This document shows, one piece after another, positions 1 to 8,423 of a stretch of 64,000 nt of DNA. The DNA comes from JAGGAG01 sp964638035. Lineage in GTDB: Bacteria; Gemmatimonadota; Gemmatimonadetes; Gemmatimonadales; GWC2-71-9. The stretch lies in NCBI GenBank assembly GCA_964638035.1, contig CAZWXD010000007.1, positions 1 through 64,000 of the forward strand, written 5' to 3'. Position 1 is the stretch's first letter. Each line of letters opens with the position of its first letter. The notes below the pieces were generated by a model. It did not search any database, was not told the origin of the DNA, and saw nothing but the letters and a program-made list of their open reading frames with translations. Position numbers and translations under genes: made by a program.

Positions 1-392
1 AGGTGCTGGTGCACCCCGAGTGCGGCTGCGCCGGCCAGCTCATCTACGCCATGGGACGCGGGGACATCGACCCGACAGGGCTGCACGTCGCCTCGACCGA
101 GCGCATGGTGCAGCTCACGAAGGAGCGGCCCGCGGATGCCTTCATCATTGCCACCGAGACGGGGATCATGCACCGGATGGCGAAGGATGCGCCAGGCAAG
201 CGCCTCGTTGCCGCGGACCCCGATGCGGTGTGCGCCTTCATGAAGACGATCACCCTGGAGAACACGCGGGACGCCCTGCAGCTGGATCGCTACCACGTGG
301 CGGTGCCGCCCGGCATTGCGGCACGCGCGCGGGCGGCCGTGGACCGGATGGTGGCGCTCGGGCCCGGGGTCGCGAAGAAGCCGGGGGACTGA
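1..392 (+). CDS. nadA: Quinolinate synthase NadA, C-terminal part (gene starts before the window)
   Basis: NadA condenses iminoaspartate with dihydroxyacetone phosphate to give quinolinate in de novo NAD synthesis; it is a cytoplasmic [4Fe-4S] enzyme. The visible 130 residues begin in the middle of the protein. HPEC near the start carries one cluster cysteine, FIIATETG follows, and the late motif CAFMKTITLE carries the last cluster cysteine; all are family landmarks. The first GTG in frame lies at base 3 but is an internal valine just before HPEC, so the true start is outside the window. An extra cysteine follows directly (HPECGC), as in some long NadA forms. nadC lies 24 bases downstream on the same strand, making this the distal part of a NAD operon. 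Confidence 0.93.
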   Translation, partial: VLVHPECGCAGQLIYAMGRGDIDPTGLHVASTERMVQLTKERPADAFIIATETGIMHRMAKDAPGKRLVAADPDAVCAFMKTITLENTRDALQLDRYHVAVPPGIAARARAAVDRMVALGPGVAKKPGD

Positions 393-416
393 CGGGCGCT
401 CAGTGTGGGGGCGGGG

Positions 417-1274
417 ATGAGGGAACTGGATGAGGCGGCGCTCGACGCCGATGCAGCGGCCCTGGCCACGCGTGCGCTGGGTGAGGACGGGCCCTGGGAC
501 ATCACCAGCCAGGTGTCGGTGCCGGCCGAGCTGCAGGCCACCGGCGTCCTCGAGGTGCGCACCGACACGGTGCTGGCTGGGGTGCGCTGGGCCGACGCCG
601 TGGCAGCACGGGCTGGCATCAGCATCGAGTGGCGGCTCCATGAGGGTGACCGGGCGCCGGCGGGGAGCATCGCAGGCAGCGTGACCGGGTCGCTCCGTGC
701 CATCCTCCTGGCCGAACGCACCATCCTCAACCTCCTGCAACGCGCCTGCGGCATTGCACAGGCCACGCACGCATACGTGGCCGCGGTGGCCCATACCCAT
801 GCCAGGATCCTCCACACCAGGAAGACCGCACCGGGGCTCCGCCTGCTGGACGTGGCCGCGGTGATTGCGGGGGGCGGGCACGCACACCGGCTCGACCTGG
901 CCACCTCCGTGATGGTGAAGGACAACCACTGGCGGGCGCTCGAGGCCGGCCACGGGTCGCTGCGTGCCGCGCTCGAGACGGCGCGCGAGCGGGGGGCGAC
1001 CGACCTCTTCGTGGAGGTGGAATCGCTGGCCCAGGTGGACGCGGCGTGCGATGCGGGCGCCACCCGGCTCCTGGTGGACAACCAGTCGCCCGCCACGGTG
1101 CTCAACTGGGGCGCCCGGGCGCGCGAACGCCGGCCAGGCATTGCCATCGAGGCCACGGGCGGCATCACGCTGGAGAACGTGGCCCGCTATGCGCAGGCCG
1201 GTGCCGACTACATCTCGATCGGTGCGCTTACCCACTCGGTGAAGGCTGCCGACGTGGGGTTGGAGGTGGGGTAG
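417..1274 (+). CDS. nadC: Nicotinate-nucleotide pyrophosphorylase (carboxylating) NadC
   Basis: NadC converts quinolinate and PRPP to nicotinate mononucleotide, CO2 and PPi, the step after NadA. The 285-residue product has the family's usual length. Recognisable pieces are TILNLLQRACGIA, the HTRKTAPGLR segment with substrate-binding Arg/Lys residues, MVKDNH, the FVEVES strand, LLVDN and the C-terminal ATGGI...YISIGALTHS phosphate-binding end of the barrel. I chose ATG 417, which has the purine-rich GGGGGCGGGG directly upstream, over an in-frame GTG at 405. It sits 24 bases after nadA, so the two are very likely co-transcribed. Its stop is at the edge of a perfect inverted repeat that probably ends the transcript. 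Confidence 0.95.
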   Translation: MRELDEAALDADAAALATRALGEDGPWDITSQVSVPAELQATGVLEVRTDTVLAGVRWADAVAARAGISIEWRLHEGDRAPAGSIAGSVTGSLRAILLAERTILNLLQRACGIAQATHAYVAAVAHTHARILHTRKTAPGLRLLDVAAVIAGGGHAHRLDLATSVMVKDNHWRALEAGHGSLRAALETARERGATDLFVEVESLAQVDAACDAGATRLLVDNQSPATVLNWGARARERRPGIAIEATGGITLENVARYAQAGADYISIGALTHSVKAADVGLEVG

Positions 1275-1297
1275 GACGTCAGGGCGCCCTGACGTCC
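1274..1297. terminator. Perfect inverted repeat between convergent nadC and aminotransferase genes
   Basis: Twelve-base arms (GGACGTCAGGGC and its exact complement) meet with no spacer, beginning at the last base of the nadC stop codon. The repeat covers the last codons and stop of the opposing aminotransferase gene. A T-tract is lacking on either side, so termination would be hairpin-assisted or Rho-dependent. The arm contains GACGTCAGGG, a word that recurs in other gaps of this window. Confidence 0.55.
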
Positions 1298-2547
1298 ACG
1301 ATCCGCTCGATCCCCGCCTTCACCACGGCCTCCTCGGGGCCGAAGCTGAAGCGCACATACCGCCGGAAGCGTGAGGGCCGTCCCGTGCGGCGCTTACCGG
1401 GATTCACGTCGAAGAACTCGCCTGGCACCACGATCACCTTCTGGTCCAGCACCCGTCCCAGGAACGCCATCCCCTCGTCCACGCCTGCCGGCAGCCCGGA
1501 GATGTCGCCCCAGCAGTAGAACGTCGCCTCGGGTTCGAGGTCGAATCGCACGCCGGCCCTGCGAAGGCCATCCAGCATGAGCGCCCGCTTGCGGAGGAAT
1601 GCCCGCTGCAGGGCGGCCGTCTCCTGCAGCACGGCTGCCGGCTCGAGCAACGGCAGGGCGGCGCGCTGGAGGGGCCTGGACCCGCCCCCATCGAGGAAGC
1701 TTCCGGTGCTGGACACCGCTTCGATGACCTGCCTCGGGCCCACCACCCAGGTGGTGCGCCATCCGGGGTAGCGCCAGTTCTTGGTGAAGCCGTCGAACAG
1801 CACCACGGGATCGCGATCCACGTCCTCCACGCAGGCGGCGGCCGAGACCATCGGCGGCGCCGACTCCGGGGCGAGGCCCGCCCCATCCCAGATGTAGTGC
1901 GAGTAGAACTCGTCCAGCAGGAGTGTGCACTGGAGTTCGCGCGCCGCGGCAACCCAGGAGGCCAGCTCATCACCCCGGATGACGTGGCCGGTCGGGTTGT
2001 TGGGGTTGGAGAGGAGGATGGCCGACAGCCCCTTGCCCAGCACCTCGCGGCGGAGGTCCTCGACCGGGAAGCGGTAGCCGCTGGCGGGATCGAGGAGGAT
2101 GGGGATCGAGGTGAAGAGCTTGAAGATGTCGAGCAGCTCCTCGTAGGCGGTATAGTCGGGCAGGAAGTGGCCGAGGTTCACCTGGCCCAGGGCCGCGACG
2201 GTGCGGGTGAGTGAACTCCGCCCGCCGCCGCAGATGCAGACGTTCTCCGCGCGGTAGCGCGACTTCATCCCCCGCCGGTAGAGGGTGTTGTAGAGCGAGG
2301 CCACCTGTTCCCGGAGTTCCCCGATGCCGGACACCGGGGCGTACTCCTGGTCGCCCACGCTGATCCCGACCTGCTCGACTCGCGGCGGTGCGCCGGGGAG
2401 TGGGCCCGTTTCCGGCTGCCCCTGGCCCAGGTTGGCCCAGTCGGGGTGTCCATACCGGTACCCGCGCTTCGCCGCCTCGGCCATTACGTAGATGACGCCG
2501 GTGTAGGGAACCTGCCGGAACCCGGGAATCGCGATGGGTCGTGTCAT
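1279..2547 (-). CDS. Pyridoxal-phosphate aminotransferase, class I/II fold type I
   Basis: A 422-residue cytoplasmic PLP enzyme of the aspartate-aminotransferase fold. It shows GGGRSSLTRT at the cofactor phosphate site, the NPNNPTG motif, LLLDEFYSHY with the PLP-ring aspartate, and the Schiff-base lysine in DGFTKNWRYPGWR. A C-terminal RFSFG carries the carboxylate-binding arginine. The N-terminal GQGQPETG...EYAPVSGIGELR is typical of class I/II enzymes using amino-acid substrates. The substrate cannot be told from sequence. A DapC-type role (N-succinyl-2-amino-6-ketopimelate) is conceivable because dapD is encoded at 6.7 kb, but nothing here proves it. An SD-like GAGGAA precedes the ATG, and the gene is divergent from the ETF:quinone oxidoreductase with a 50-base gap. 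Confidence 0.88.
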   Translation of the reverse strand: MTRPIAIPGFRQVPYTGVIYVMAEAAKRGYRYGHPDWANLGQGQPETGPLPGAPPRVEQVGISVGDQEYAPVSGIGELREQVASLYNTLYRRGMKSRYRAENVCICGGGRSSLTRTVAALGQVNLGHFLPDYTAYEELLDIFKLFTSIPILLDPASGYRFPVEDLRREVLGKGLSAILLSNPNNPTGHVIRGDELASWVAAARELQCTLLLDEFYSHYIWDGAGLAPESAPPMVSAAACVEDVDRDPVVLFDGFTKNWRYPGWRTTWVVGPRQVIEAVSSTGSFLDGGGSRPLQRAALPLLEPAAVLQETAALQRAFLRKRALMLDGLRRAGVRFDLEPEATFYCWGDISGLPAGVDEGMAFLGRVLDQKVIVVPGEFFDVNPGKRRTGRPSRFRRYVRFSFGPEEAVVKAGIERIVDVRAP

Positions 2548-2597
2548 GCGTTCCTCGCGCTATATTCTCGGCGCCATTCCCCTAGTCTGGAGCCGAG
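2548..2597. promoter_or_regulatory. Divergent promoter region between aminotransferase and ETF-QO
   Basis: The gap contains the only AT-rich tract nearby (TATATT at 2561-2566). On the minus strand a TATAGC -10 candidate (plus coordinates 2559-2564) ends 11 bases before the aminotransferase ATG. On the plus strand TAGTCT (2583-2588) ends 9 bases before the ETF-QO GTG, which would give an almost leaderless mRNA. No convincing -35 was found for either direction. Confidence 0.4.
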
Positions 2598-4253
2598 GTG
2601 ACCCGCATCCTGCCCGTCCGTTTCCAGCCCGCCCTGCCCGTTGACCAGCTTGTCGTAACCTCGCCGCCGAGTGCCGAGGCAATCGAGATGGACGCGGTGG
2701 TCGTCGGCGCCGGCCCGGCGGGGCTTGCCTGCGCCATCGAACTCGCACAGCTCGTCCAGCGGGACCGTGAGGCCGGACGCGAGGCACCGGACCTCAACAT
2801 CGCCATCCTGGAGAAGGCCGGCGCACTGGGTGAGCACAGCCTCTCCGGCGCGGTGGTGAACCCGCGCGCATTCCGCGAGCTCTTTCCGGGCATGCCCGAC
2901 GCCGAGTTTCCGTTTCGCCAGCCGGTGCCGGAGGAGGGCGTGTACTTCCTGACGCGAGGGGCCGCACGCCGCCTGCCCACCCCACCGACGATGCGGAACC
3001 ACGGATTCTACACCGCTTCGCTCTCGGAAATGGTGCGCTGGCTGGGGGAGCGTGCCGAAGCCCTTGGTGTGAACCTGTTCCCGGGGTTCCCGGTCCAGTC
3101 GCTCCTGGCCGATGGGATGGCTGTGCGTGGTGTGCGGACGGCACCGTCGGGCCTGACACGCGAGGGTGAGCCGGGCGAGGGCTATGCCGAGCCGACCGAC
3201 CTGACCGCACGGGTGACCGTGCTGGCTGAAGGGACGCGCGGCCCGCTGGGGCAGGCCTACCGCGCGTGGCACGGGATTGGTTCGGAGAACCCGCAGATCT
3301 TTGCGCTGGGCGTGAAGGAGGTCTGGCGGGTCACCCGCCCGCTCACGCAGGTCATCCACACGATGGGCTGGCCCCTCCCCACCGATGCCTTCGGCGGCTC
3401 GTTCATGTACCCCATGGGCGCCGACCAGGTGGCCGTCGGGCTGGTGGTGGGCCTCGACTACCACCAGGACACCCTGGACGTGCACCAGCTCCTGCAGCAA
3501 CTCAAGCTGCACCCGCTCTTCCGCCCGCACCTCGAAGGGGGCGAGTTGCTCGAATGGGGCGCCAAGACCATCCCCGAGGGCGGCTTCTACGCAGTGCCTG
3601 CGCGCCGGACGGGCCATGGGCTGGTGATGGTTGGTGACACGGTGGGCCTGGTGGACGTCCCCTCCCTGAAGGGAATCCACTACGCCATGCACTCCGGCAT
3701 CCTGGCGGCACGCGCCACCTACGATGCCCTCAAGCGGGATGACCCGTCAGCCGGCGGGCTGGCGGCCTATGACCGGGCCCTGGACCAGAGCTACATCATG
3801 ACCGACCTGCGGCGGACCCGGAACATGAGGCTTGCGTTCAAGGATGGACTCGTGCTGGGGGGCATGAAGGCCGGCCTGATGACCCTGACCGGGGGAGCAT
3901 TCCCGGGCGGGCGGATCGCCATGCAGCAGGACGCGGAGGCGGCGCGTGACGTCGTGCCGGCGTCATCGTTCGTACCAGACAACACGCTGACGTTCAGCAA
4001 GGTGGATGCGGTGTTCAAGTCGGGGAACGCCACGCGCGACACGGTGCCCTCGCACCTGGTGGTGGGCCGGGACATTCCCGGGGACGTGGCCACGTTCTAT
4101 GCGCACATGTGTCCGGCCGGCGTCTACGAGCGTGTGGGCGACACGCTGCAGGTGAATGCACCGAATTGCGTTGACTGCAAGGCGACGGACGTCCTGGGCC
4201 CTCGCTGGACGCCGAGGGAGGGCGGAAGCGGCCCGAAGTACCGGCTCATGTAA
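2598..4253 (+). CDS. Electron-transfer flavoprotein:ubiquinone oxidoreductase (ETF-QO)
   Basis: ETF-QO passes electrons from ETF, reduced by acyl-CoA and amino-acid dehydrogenases, to the quinone pool at the membrane. The 551-residue length fits. An FAD-binding VVGAGPAGLACAIEL begins near residue 35, LGEHSLSGAV follows, and the family-specific C-terminus has CPAGVYE, NCVDCK and EGGSGPKYRLM. The last cluster motif is altered: family members normally have NC-x2-C-x2-C, but here the fourth cysteine position is threonine (NCVDCKATD). The start is GTG 2598; ATG 2689 would cut into the N-terminal segment. Quinone would be menaquinone if the ubiE/ubiA/ubiX/ubiD-like genes in this window act in that pathway. 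No etfAB is in the window. Confidence 0.92.
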   Translation: MTRILPVRFQPALPVDQLVVTSPPSAEAIEMDAVVVGAGPAGLACAIELAQLVQRDREAGREAPDLNIAILEKAGALGEHSLSGAVVNPRAFRELFPGMPDAEFPFRQPVPEEGVYFLTRGAARRLPTPPTMRNHGFYTASLSEMVRWLGERAEALGVNLFPGFPVQSLLADGMAVRGVRTAPSGLTREGEPGEGYAEPTDLTARVTVLAEGTRGPLGQAYRAWHGIGSENPQIFALGVKEVWRVTRPLTQVIHTMGWPLPTDAFGGSFMYPMGADQVAVGLVVGLDYHQDTLDVHQLLQQLKLHPLFRPHLEGGELLEWGAKTIPEGGFYAVPARRTGHGLVMVGDTVGLVDVPSLKGIHYAMHSGILAARATYDALKRDDPSAGGLAAYDRALDQSYIMTDLRRTRNMRLAFKDGLVLGGMKAGLMTLTGGAFPGGRIAMQQDAEAARDVVPASSFVPDNTLTFSKVDAVFKSGNATRDTVPSHLVVGRDIPGDVATFYAHMCPAGVYERVGDTLQVNAPNCVDCKATDVLGPRWTPREGGSGPKYRLM

Positions 4254-4366
4254 TGATTTGCGACGGCCCTTCCGGGGGGCTGCGGATGGCGCGGTAGTCC
4301 GGATCTTGCGACATTGCAGGTGGTTAGGGCTGCGCGACGACTTGCGACCGGGGGGTGGGCGCGACG

Positions 4367-5554
4367 ATGCCTGGGGTATCAGACTCAGCGGAGGTGGGGG
4401 CGCCGGGTTGGTGGCGTCGCCTCTGGCGCATGCCAGACGCCGCCATGCTCGACGCTGGCGCCGCGGGCGAGCAGCTGGTCGCGTACGTGCGCGTCCTGGC
4501 CGCCGGCCTCATCCTGCTGGTTCCGCTCGGCAACCTCCTGGTCCATCCCACCGAATACGTACACCGTATCGGCACCACGGTGGCGCTCGCCGCCTTCATG
4601 GCCGCCGTACTGGTGTGGTATGCCGTCAGGTTGAACCACCGGCCGCGCTGGCTCGGCCTGGCATGCACCGTTTTCGACGTGTCGTTGGTGAGTGCGGTCC
4701 TGCTCAGCTACACCTTCACGGGGCAGCCCCTCGTCGCCACGAACAGCCGGGTGGCCTTCGAGTGCTACTTCCTGGCACTGGCCGCAACCTGCCTCCGGCA
4801 TGACGTCCGGCTCTGCTGGGTGGCTGGCGTGATGGCGGTCACGCAGTACCTCGGCATCGCCTGGTACGCGAACAGCACCCACGACCTCAACAGCCTTTCC
4901 GAGCAGGTCCTCAGCTACGGCATGTTCGACTGGAGCAGCCAGGTTTCCCGCGCCATCCTGCTCGGCATTGCGGCCTTCATCTGCAGCATGATCGTGCTCC
5001 GAACCCGGGACCTGCGCCGGCTCTCGTCGATTGACCGGATGACCGGGTTGTTCAACCGTGGCCACCTCGACGAGCGCCTGGCAACCGAGGTGAACCGGGC
5101 CCAGCGGAGCCGCGCCCCGCTGTCCCTGGTCATGATGGACGTCGACCGCTTCAAGGAGTTCAACGACCGCCATGGCCACAAGGCCGGCGACGTGGCACTC
5201 AAGGCGGTTGCCGACAAGGTGAAGCAGATGCTCCGGCGGCATGACATCGTGGCACGGTACGGCGGCGAGGAGTTCGTCTTCGTGCTGCCAGACACCTCCG
5301 CCGAGGCGGCGTTCGAGAAGCTGGAGCAGATTCGCCTGGCGGTGGAGGCGATGCCCATCGTGCTGCCCCGAAGCCAGGGGGAGGGCTTCCTGACGATCAG
5401 CGCCGGGATCGCCACCTTTCCCACCGACGGGATCGGGGCTGATGACCTCCTCGACGAGGCCGACGCGCGGATGTTCCGGGCGAAGACCAGCGGCCGGAAC
5501 CGGGTCGTGGGGCGACCGATGCCGGGCGCGATGGAGCTGGGAAAGCTCGCCTGA
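4367..5554 (+). CDS. Membrane-anchored diguanylate cyclase (GGDEF)
   Basis: Predicted to make the second messenger cyclic di-GMP from two GTP. About 210 residues hold five to six hydrophobic segments (roughly 38-58, 70-87, 97-117, 130-143, 150-168 and 195-212) with short loops and no recognisable sensory domain. A GGDEF domain follows: SSIDRMTGLFNRGHLDE at its start, the metal-binding MDVDRFKEFND, and an intact active site GGEEF at residues 299-303. RxxD (290-293), five residues before it, is the allosteric inhibitory site, so product inhibition is expected. ATG 4367 is preferred to GTG 4355 because GGGGGG lies just upstream. It stands alone between ETF-QO and a small secreted protein. Confidence 0.9.
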   Translation: MPGVSDSAEVGAPGWWRRLWRMPDAAMLDAGAAGEQLVAYVRVLAAGLILLVPLGNLLVHPTEYVHRIGTTVALAAFMAAVLVWYAVRLNHRPRWLGLACTVFDVSLVSAVLLSYTFTGQPLVATNSRVAFECYFLALAATCLRHDVRLCWVAGVMAVTQYLGIAWYANSTHDLNSLSEQVLSYGMFDWSSQVSRAILLGIAAFICSMIVLRTRDLRRLSSIDRMTGLFNRGHLDERLATEVNRAQRSRAPLSLVMMDVDRFKEFNDRHGHKAGDVALKAVADKVKQMLRRHDIVARYGGEEFVFVLPDTSAEAAFEKLEQIRLAVEAMPIVLPRSQGEGFLTISAGIATFPTDGIGADDLLDEADARMFRAKTSGRNRVVGRPMPGAMELGKLA

Positions 5555-5591
5555 CGAGCCGCAGGGCTCACATCTTGCTGGACTCCTGCCC

Positions 5592-5987
5592 ATGATCGCG
5601 CGACTGGCTGCACTCGCGTGCCTTTGTGCCGGTGCCCCTGCCGCCCTCCACGGGCAGGCGGTGACGCCGGTTGCGGGACTCACGGCCCAGCAGGCGGTCC
5701 TCTTCACCCTCCGATCGGCGGTTCGTGCGCAGGAGGCCTACCACCTCGACAACACGCACTACGCAACGGAAGCCTCGAAGCTCCGGTTCACGGCGGAGCA
5801 GGGCGTCGTGGTGAAGGTGCTGCTGGCCACCCAGCGCGGGTGGGTGGGCGAGGCCTGGCACCCCTCGAAGCCCGGGCGCACCTGCGTGGTGTTCTTCGGC
5901 TGGGTCGACCCCGGGTACAAGGTGATCACCGAGTTCGAGGGCCGCCGGCCCCGGAGGGAGGGGGAGCCCGCCTGCGACACGTTCTGA
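5592..5987 (+). CDS. Small secreted protein resembling a type IV pilin C-terminal domain
   Basis: A 131-residue product with an N-terminal signal peptide (about residues 1-22, ending AALHGQ). The mature part has AQEAYHLDNTHYATEASKL, a pattern seen after the N-terminal helix of type IV pilins and pseudopilins (AQEAY-x-NG-x-Y). A later WVGEAWHPSKPGRTCVVFFG resembles the C-terminal strand with a single cysteine; a second cysteine lies four residues from the end and could form a disulphide. The hydrophobic pilin helix and prepilin peptidase site are absent, so it would be a soluble or periplasmic relative rather than an assembled pilin. Function unknown. It begins 37 bases after the diguanylate cyclase stop and might share its transcript. 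Confidence 0.7.
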   Translation: MIARLAALACLCAGAPAALHGQAVTPVAGLTAQQAVLFTLRSAVRAQEAYHLDNTHYATEASKLRFTAEQGVVVKVLLATQRGWVGEAWHPSKPGRTCVVFFGWVDPGYKVITEFEGRRPRREGEPACDTF

Positions 5988-6090
5988 CCTGACCCGCCGC
6001 CCGCGCCCGCAAGCCGGACCCTTCCCTTCGCCGCGCCCTACCCGCCTCGCCAGCCCCGCCGTAGCTTTCGTTTCCCCCGAGGAGAGGCAC

Positions 6091-6663
6091 ATGACCACAC
6101 GAATCGTCGTTGCGTCGTTGCTCGCGCTGTCCGCCCTGCCGGCTGCGGCAGGGGCCCAGGACGTCACCCGCGATGGCGTGACCATGCCGGGCTCAGTGGA
6201 GGTGGGTGGCCATCACCTCGTGCTGAACGGCACGGCGCTCCGCAAGAAGGTGATCGTGAAGGTGTATGTGGCAGGCCTGTACCTGCCCGCGAAGAACCAG
6301 GATGCGGACGCGATCATCGCCGGCGACACGCCACGGCAACTGCGGATGCAGTTCGTGCACGACGTGGACAAGGGCAAGATGTGCGGCGCCTGGGACGACG
6401 CCCTCAAGGACAACACGCCCAACCCCTCCGAGGCGTTGAAGCAGCAGTTCGTCGAGCTGTGCGGCTTCATGCAGGACCTCAAGAAGGGCGACGAGATGGT
6501 CTTCACCTACCTGCCCGGCGCCGGCACCACCACCGAGGTGAAGGGAGCAGCGAAGGGGTCCATTGCGGGGAAGGAGTTCGCGGATGCGCTCTTCAAGGCC
6601 TGGATCGGCCCCAAGCCCGGACCGGGTGGGGGCTTCAAGAAGGGGCTGCTCGGGGTGAAGTAG
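6091..6663 (+). CDS. Secreted chalcone isomerase-like protein
   Basis: A 190-residue protein with a clear signal peptide (about 1-22, ending AAAGAQD) and a chalcone isomerase-like domain: GVTMPGSVEVGGHHLVLNGTALRKKVIVKVYVAGLY is the standard opening strand-loop-strand, followed by PRQLRMQFVHDV and the helix GSIAGKEFADALFKAWIGPKP. Bacterial members of this fold are periplasmic and mostly bind fatty acids or are uncharacterised; true flavonoid isomerase activity is not expected. A strong SD (GAGGAGAGG) precedes ATG 6091, and a TAGCTT -10 candidate lies at 6062-6067. Convergent with dapD, 40 bases away. Confidence 0.85.
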   Translation: MTTRIVVASLLALSALPAAAGAQDVTRDGVTMPGSVEVGGHHLVLNGTALRKKVIVKVYVAGLYLPAKNQDADAIIAGDTPRQLRMQFVHDVDKGKMCGAWDDALKDNTPNPSEALKQQFVELCGFMQDLKKGDEMVFTYLPGAGTTTEVKGAAKGSIAGKEFADALFKAWIGPKPGPGGGFKKGLLGVK

Positions 6664-6703
6664 GGGCCGGCGCCGGGGGGGGCGGCGGAGGCCGTGCGGG
6701 AGG

Positions 6704-7540
6704 TCAGCGCAGCAGGTCCTCGATCCTGGCTGCGGCGTCCGTCCGGTCGTCACGGTACTTCACGATGACGGGTGCGTAGAGGTGCACGCCAGCGGCCGCA
6801 CCCGGGCCGTCCCTCACGGGGCGTGAACCGGGAACTACCACCGCCCCGGCCGGGATCTCCAGCGGCTTCCCCGCCTCCCGGCGGTAGACGCGGTCATGCA
6901 CCAGGTCGAGGACCGGGGTGCCGCCACTCAGGATGACGCCCGGCGCGAGGACAGCGCGGGTCCGCACGATGGTGCCCTCGTACACGCCGCAGTTCCCACC
7001 CACCAGCACGTCGTCCTCGATGATGACCGGCACCGCATTGGCCGGTTCGAGCACGCCGCCGACCTGCGCCGCCGCCGAAAGGTGCACGCGCTTGCCGACC
7101 TGGGCACAGCTGCCCACAAGGGCGTGGCTGTCCACCATGGTGCCCTCGTCCACGTAGGCGCCCACGTTGATGTACATCGGCGGGATGCAGATGACGCCCG
7201 GGGCCACGTACGCACCATCGCGGATCGCCGACCCGCCGGGCACGATCCGCACGCCATCGGTGATGCGGAACCTCCGGAGCGGGAAGGTGTCCTTGTCGAA
7301 GAAGGGGAAGCCCTCCTGGCCGGCGACCGGCACGATGACCCCGAGCCGGAAGCCCAGGAGGATGCCGGCCTTGACCCACGCATTGGCGTGCCAGGTGCCG
7401 GCCTCGTCGCGGGTGGCGGCGCGGACGGTGCCGGCGGCGAGTGCTTCGCGCAGGTGGTCCACCGCTTCCCGGGCAGCGCGTTCCTCGCCCGGGGGGATGC
7501 GGGTGGCGTAGCGGGTGAGGCGGGACTCGAGGTCAGGCAT
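6704..7540 (-). CDS. dapD: 2,3,4,5-tetrahydropyridine-2,6-dicarboxylate N-succinyltransferase DapD
   Basis: DapD acylates tetrahydrodipicolinate in the acyl branch of the diaminopimelate/lysine pathway. The 278-residue protein has an alpha-helical N-terminus and then a left-handed beta-helix of hexapeptide repeats (from about residue 95: GAYVAPGVICIPPMYINVGAYVDEG is characteristic, with MVDSHALVGSCAQVG next). Succinyl- versus acetyl-transfer cannot be settled by eye; family resemblance favours succinyl. ATG 7540 overlaps the dapA stop by eight bases, and an apparent longer reading frame upstream is only the shadow of dapA. Last gene of the operon. Confidence 0.93.
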   Translation of the reverse strand: MPDLESRLTRYATRIPPGEERAAREAVDHLREALAAGTVRAATRDEAGTWHANAWVKAGILLGFRLGVIVPVAGQEGFPFFDKDTFPLRRFRITDGVRIVPGGSAIRDGAYVAPGVICIPPMYINVGAYVDEGTMVDSHALVGSCAQVGKRVHLSAAAQVGGVLEPANAVPVIIEDDVLVGGNCGVYEGTIVRTRAVLAPGVILSGGTPVLDLVHDRVYRREAGKPLEIPAGAVVVPGSRPVRDGPGAAAGVHLYAPVIVKYRDDRTDAAARIEDLLR

Positions 7541-8423
7541 GGGGGATGACCGAGAGGGCAGTGAGGGCGGCGCGAAGGTGCGCCAGCGTGGCGGCCTGCA
7601 CCGGGACGAGGGGAAGCCGCACGCTGTTCCCGCAGCGACCCGTGAGCGAGAGCGCGGCCTTGACCGGGGCAGGGTTGCTCTCGAGGAAGAGGGCATCCAT
7701 GAGTGGCTGCAGCCTGGCATGCATGGCGCGTGCGTCGGCCAGCCGCCCTTCCAGTGCCGCATGGATGAGCGCGCGCACCTCGCGGGGTACCGCGTTCGAT
7801 GTCACTGACACGAGGCCCATCGCACCGTGGGCGATCGCGGCGAGGGCAATCCAGTCATCGCCCGCGACCACCACGAAATCGGCAAGGTTCATGGCGAGGA
7901 GGTGCTGGACCTGGCGAAGGTCGCCGGACGACTCCTTGATGCCACGGATGCGAGGGTGGCGCGCCAGCTCGGCGACGGTCGCCGGGAGGAGGTTGACGCC
8001 GGTGCGGCCGGGGATGTTGTAGAGGATGACCGGCACGTCCACGGCATCGGCGATGGCGGTGAAATGGCGCACCAGGCCGCCCTGCGTGGGCCGGTTGTAG
8101 AAGGGGCACGCCGAGAGGATCAGTGTGGCCCCTGCCTCGCGCTGCCGGCGGGCCTCGTCCACGGCCCGTGCCGTGTCGTTGTCGGTGGCGCCCGCCATCA
8201 CCGGCACGCGGCCGCGCACCACCCTTGCCACCGTCGCGGTCACGTTCGCCCGCTCGGCCGGGGTCATCGTCGCGGCCTCGCCGGTGGACCCGCACGGCAC
8301 CAGGAAGTCGATCCCCTGGCTCACCTGCCAGTCCGCGAGCGCTTCCAGCCCGGGGAGGTCGAGCGCCCCTGCGGCGGTGAACGGCGTTACCAGGGCGGTG
8401 CCGCAGCCGCGAAGCACCGTCAC
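7533..8423 (-). CDS. dapA: 4-hydroxy-tetrahydrodipicolinate synthase DapA
   Basis: Condenses pyruvate with aspartate semialdehyde, the committed step to diaminopimelate and lysine. A 296-residue TIM barrel with GSTGEAATMTPAER (substrate carboxylate site), the catalytic tyrosine in ILYNIPGRTG and the Schiff-base lysine in RGIKESSGDL. The start is GTG 8423, with GGAGGAA four bases upstream; it overlaps the dapB stop as GTGA, implying translational coupling. The lysine feedback site, if present, cannot be judged by eye. Confidence 0.95.
   Translation of the reverse strand: MTVLRGCGTALVTPFTAAGALDLPGLEALADWQVSQGIDFLVPCGSTGEAATMTPAERANVTATVARVVRGRVPVMAGATDNDTARAVDEARRQREAGATLILSACPFYNRPTQGGLVRHFTAIADAVDVPVILYNIPGRTGVNLLPATVAELARHPRIRGIKESSGDLRQVQHLLAMNLADFVVVAGDDWIALAAIAHGAMGLVSVTSNAVPREVRALIHAALEGRLADARAMHARLQPLMDALFLESNPAPVKAALSLTGRCGNSVRLPLVPVQAATLAHLRAALTALSVIPHA

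Noticed and set aside
3..392. Start of nadA at GTG 3
   Set aside because: The codon is an internal valine just before the HPEC cluster motif; two thirds of NadA must lie upstream of the window.
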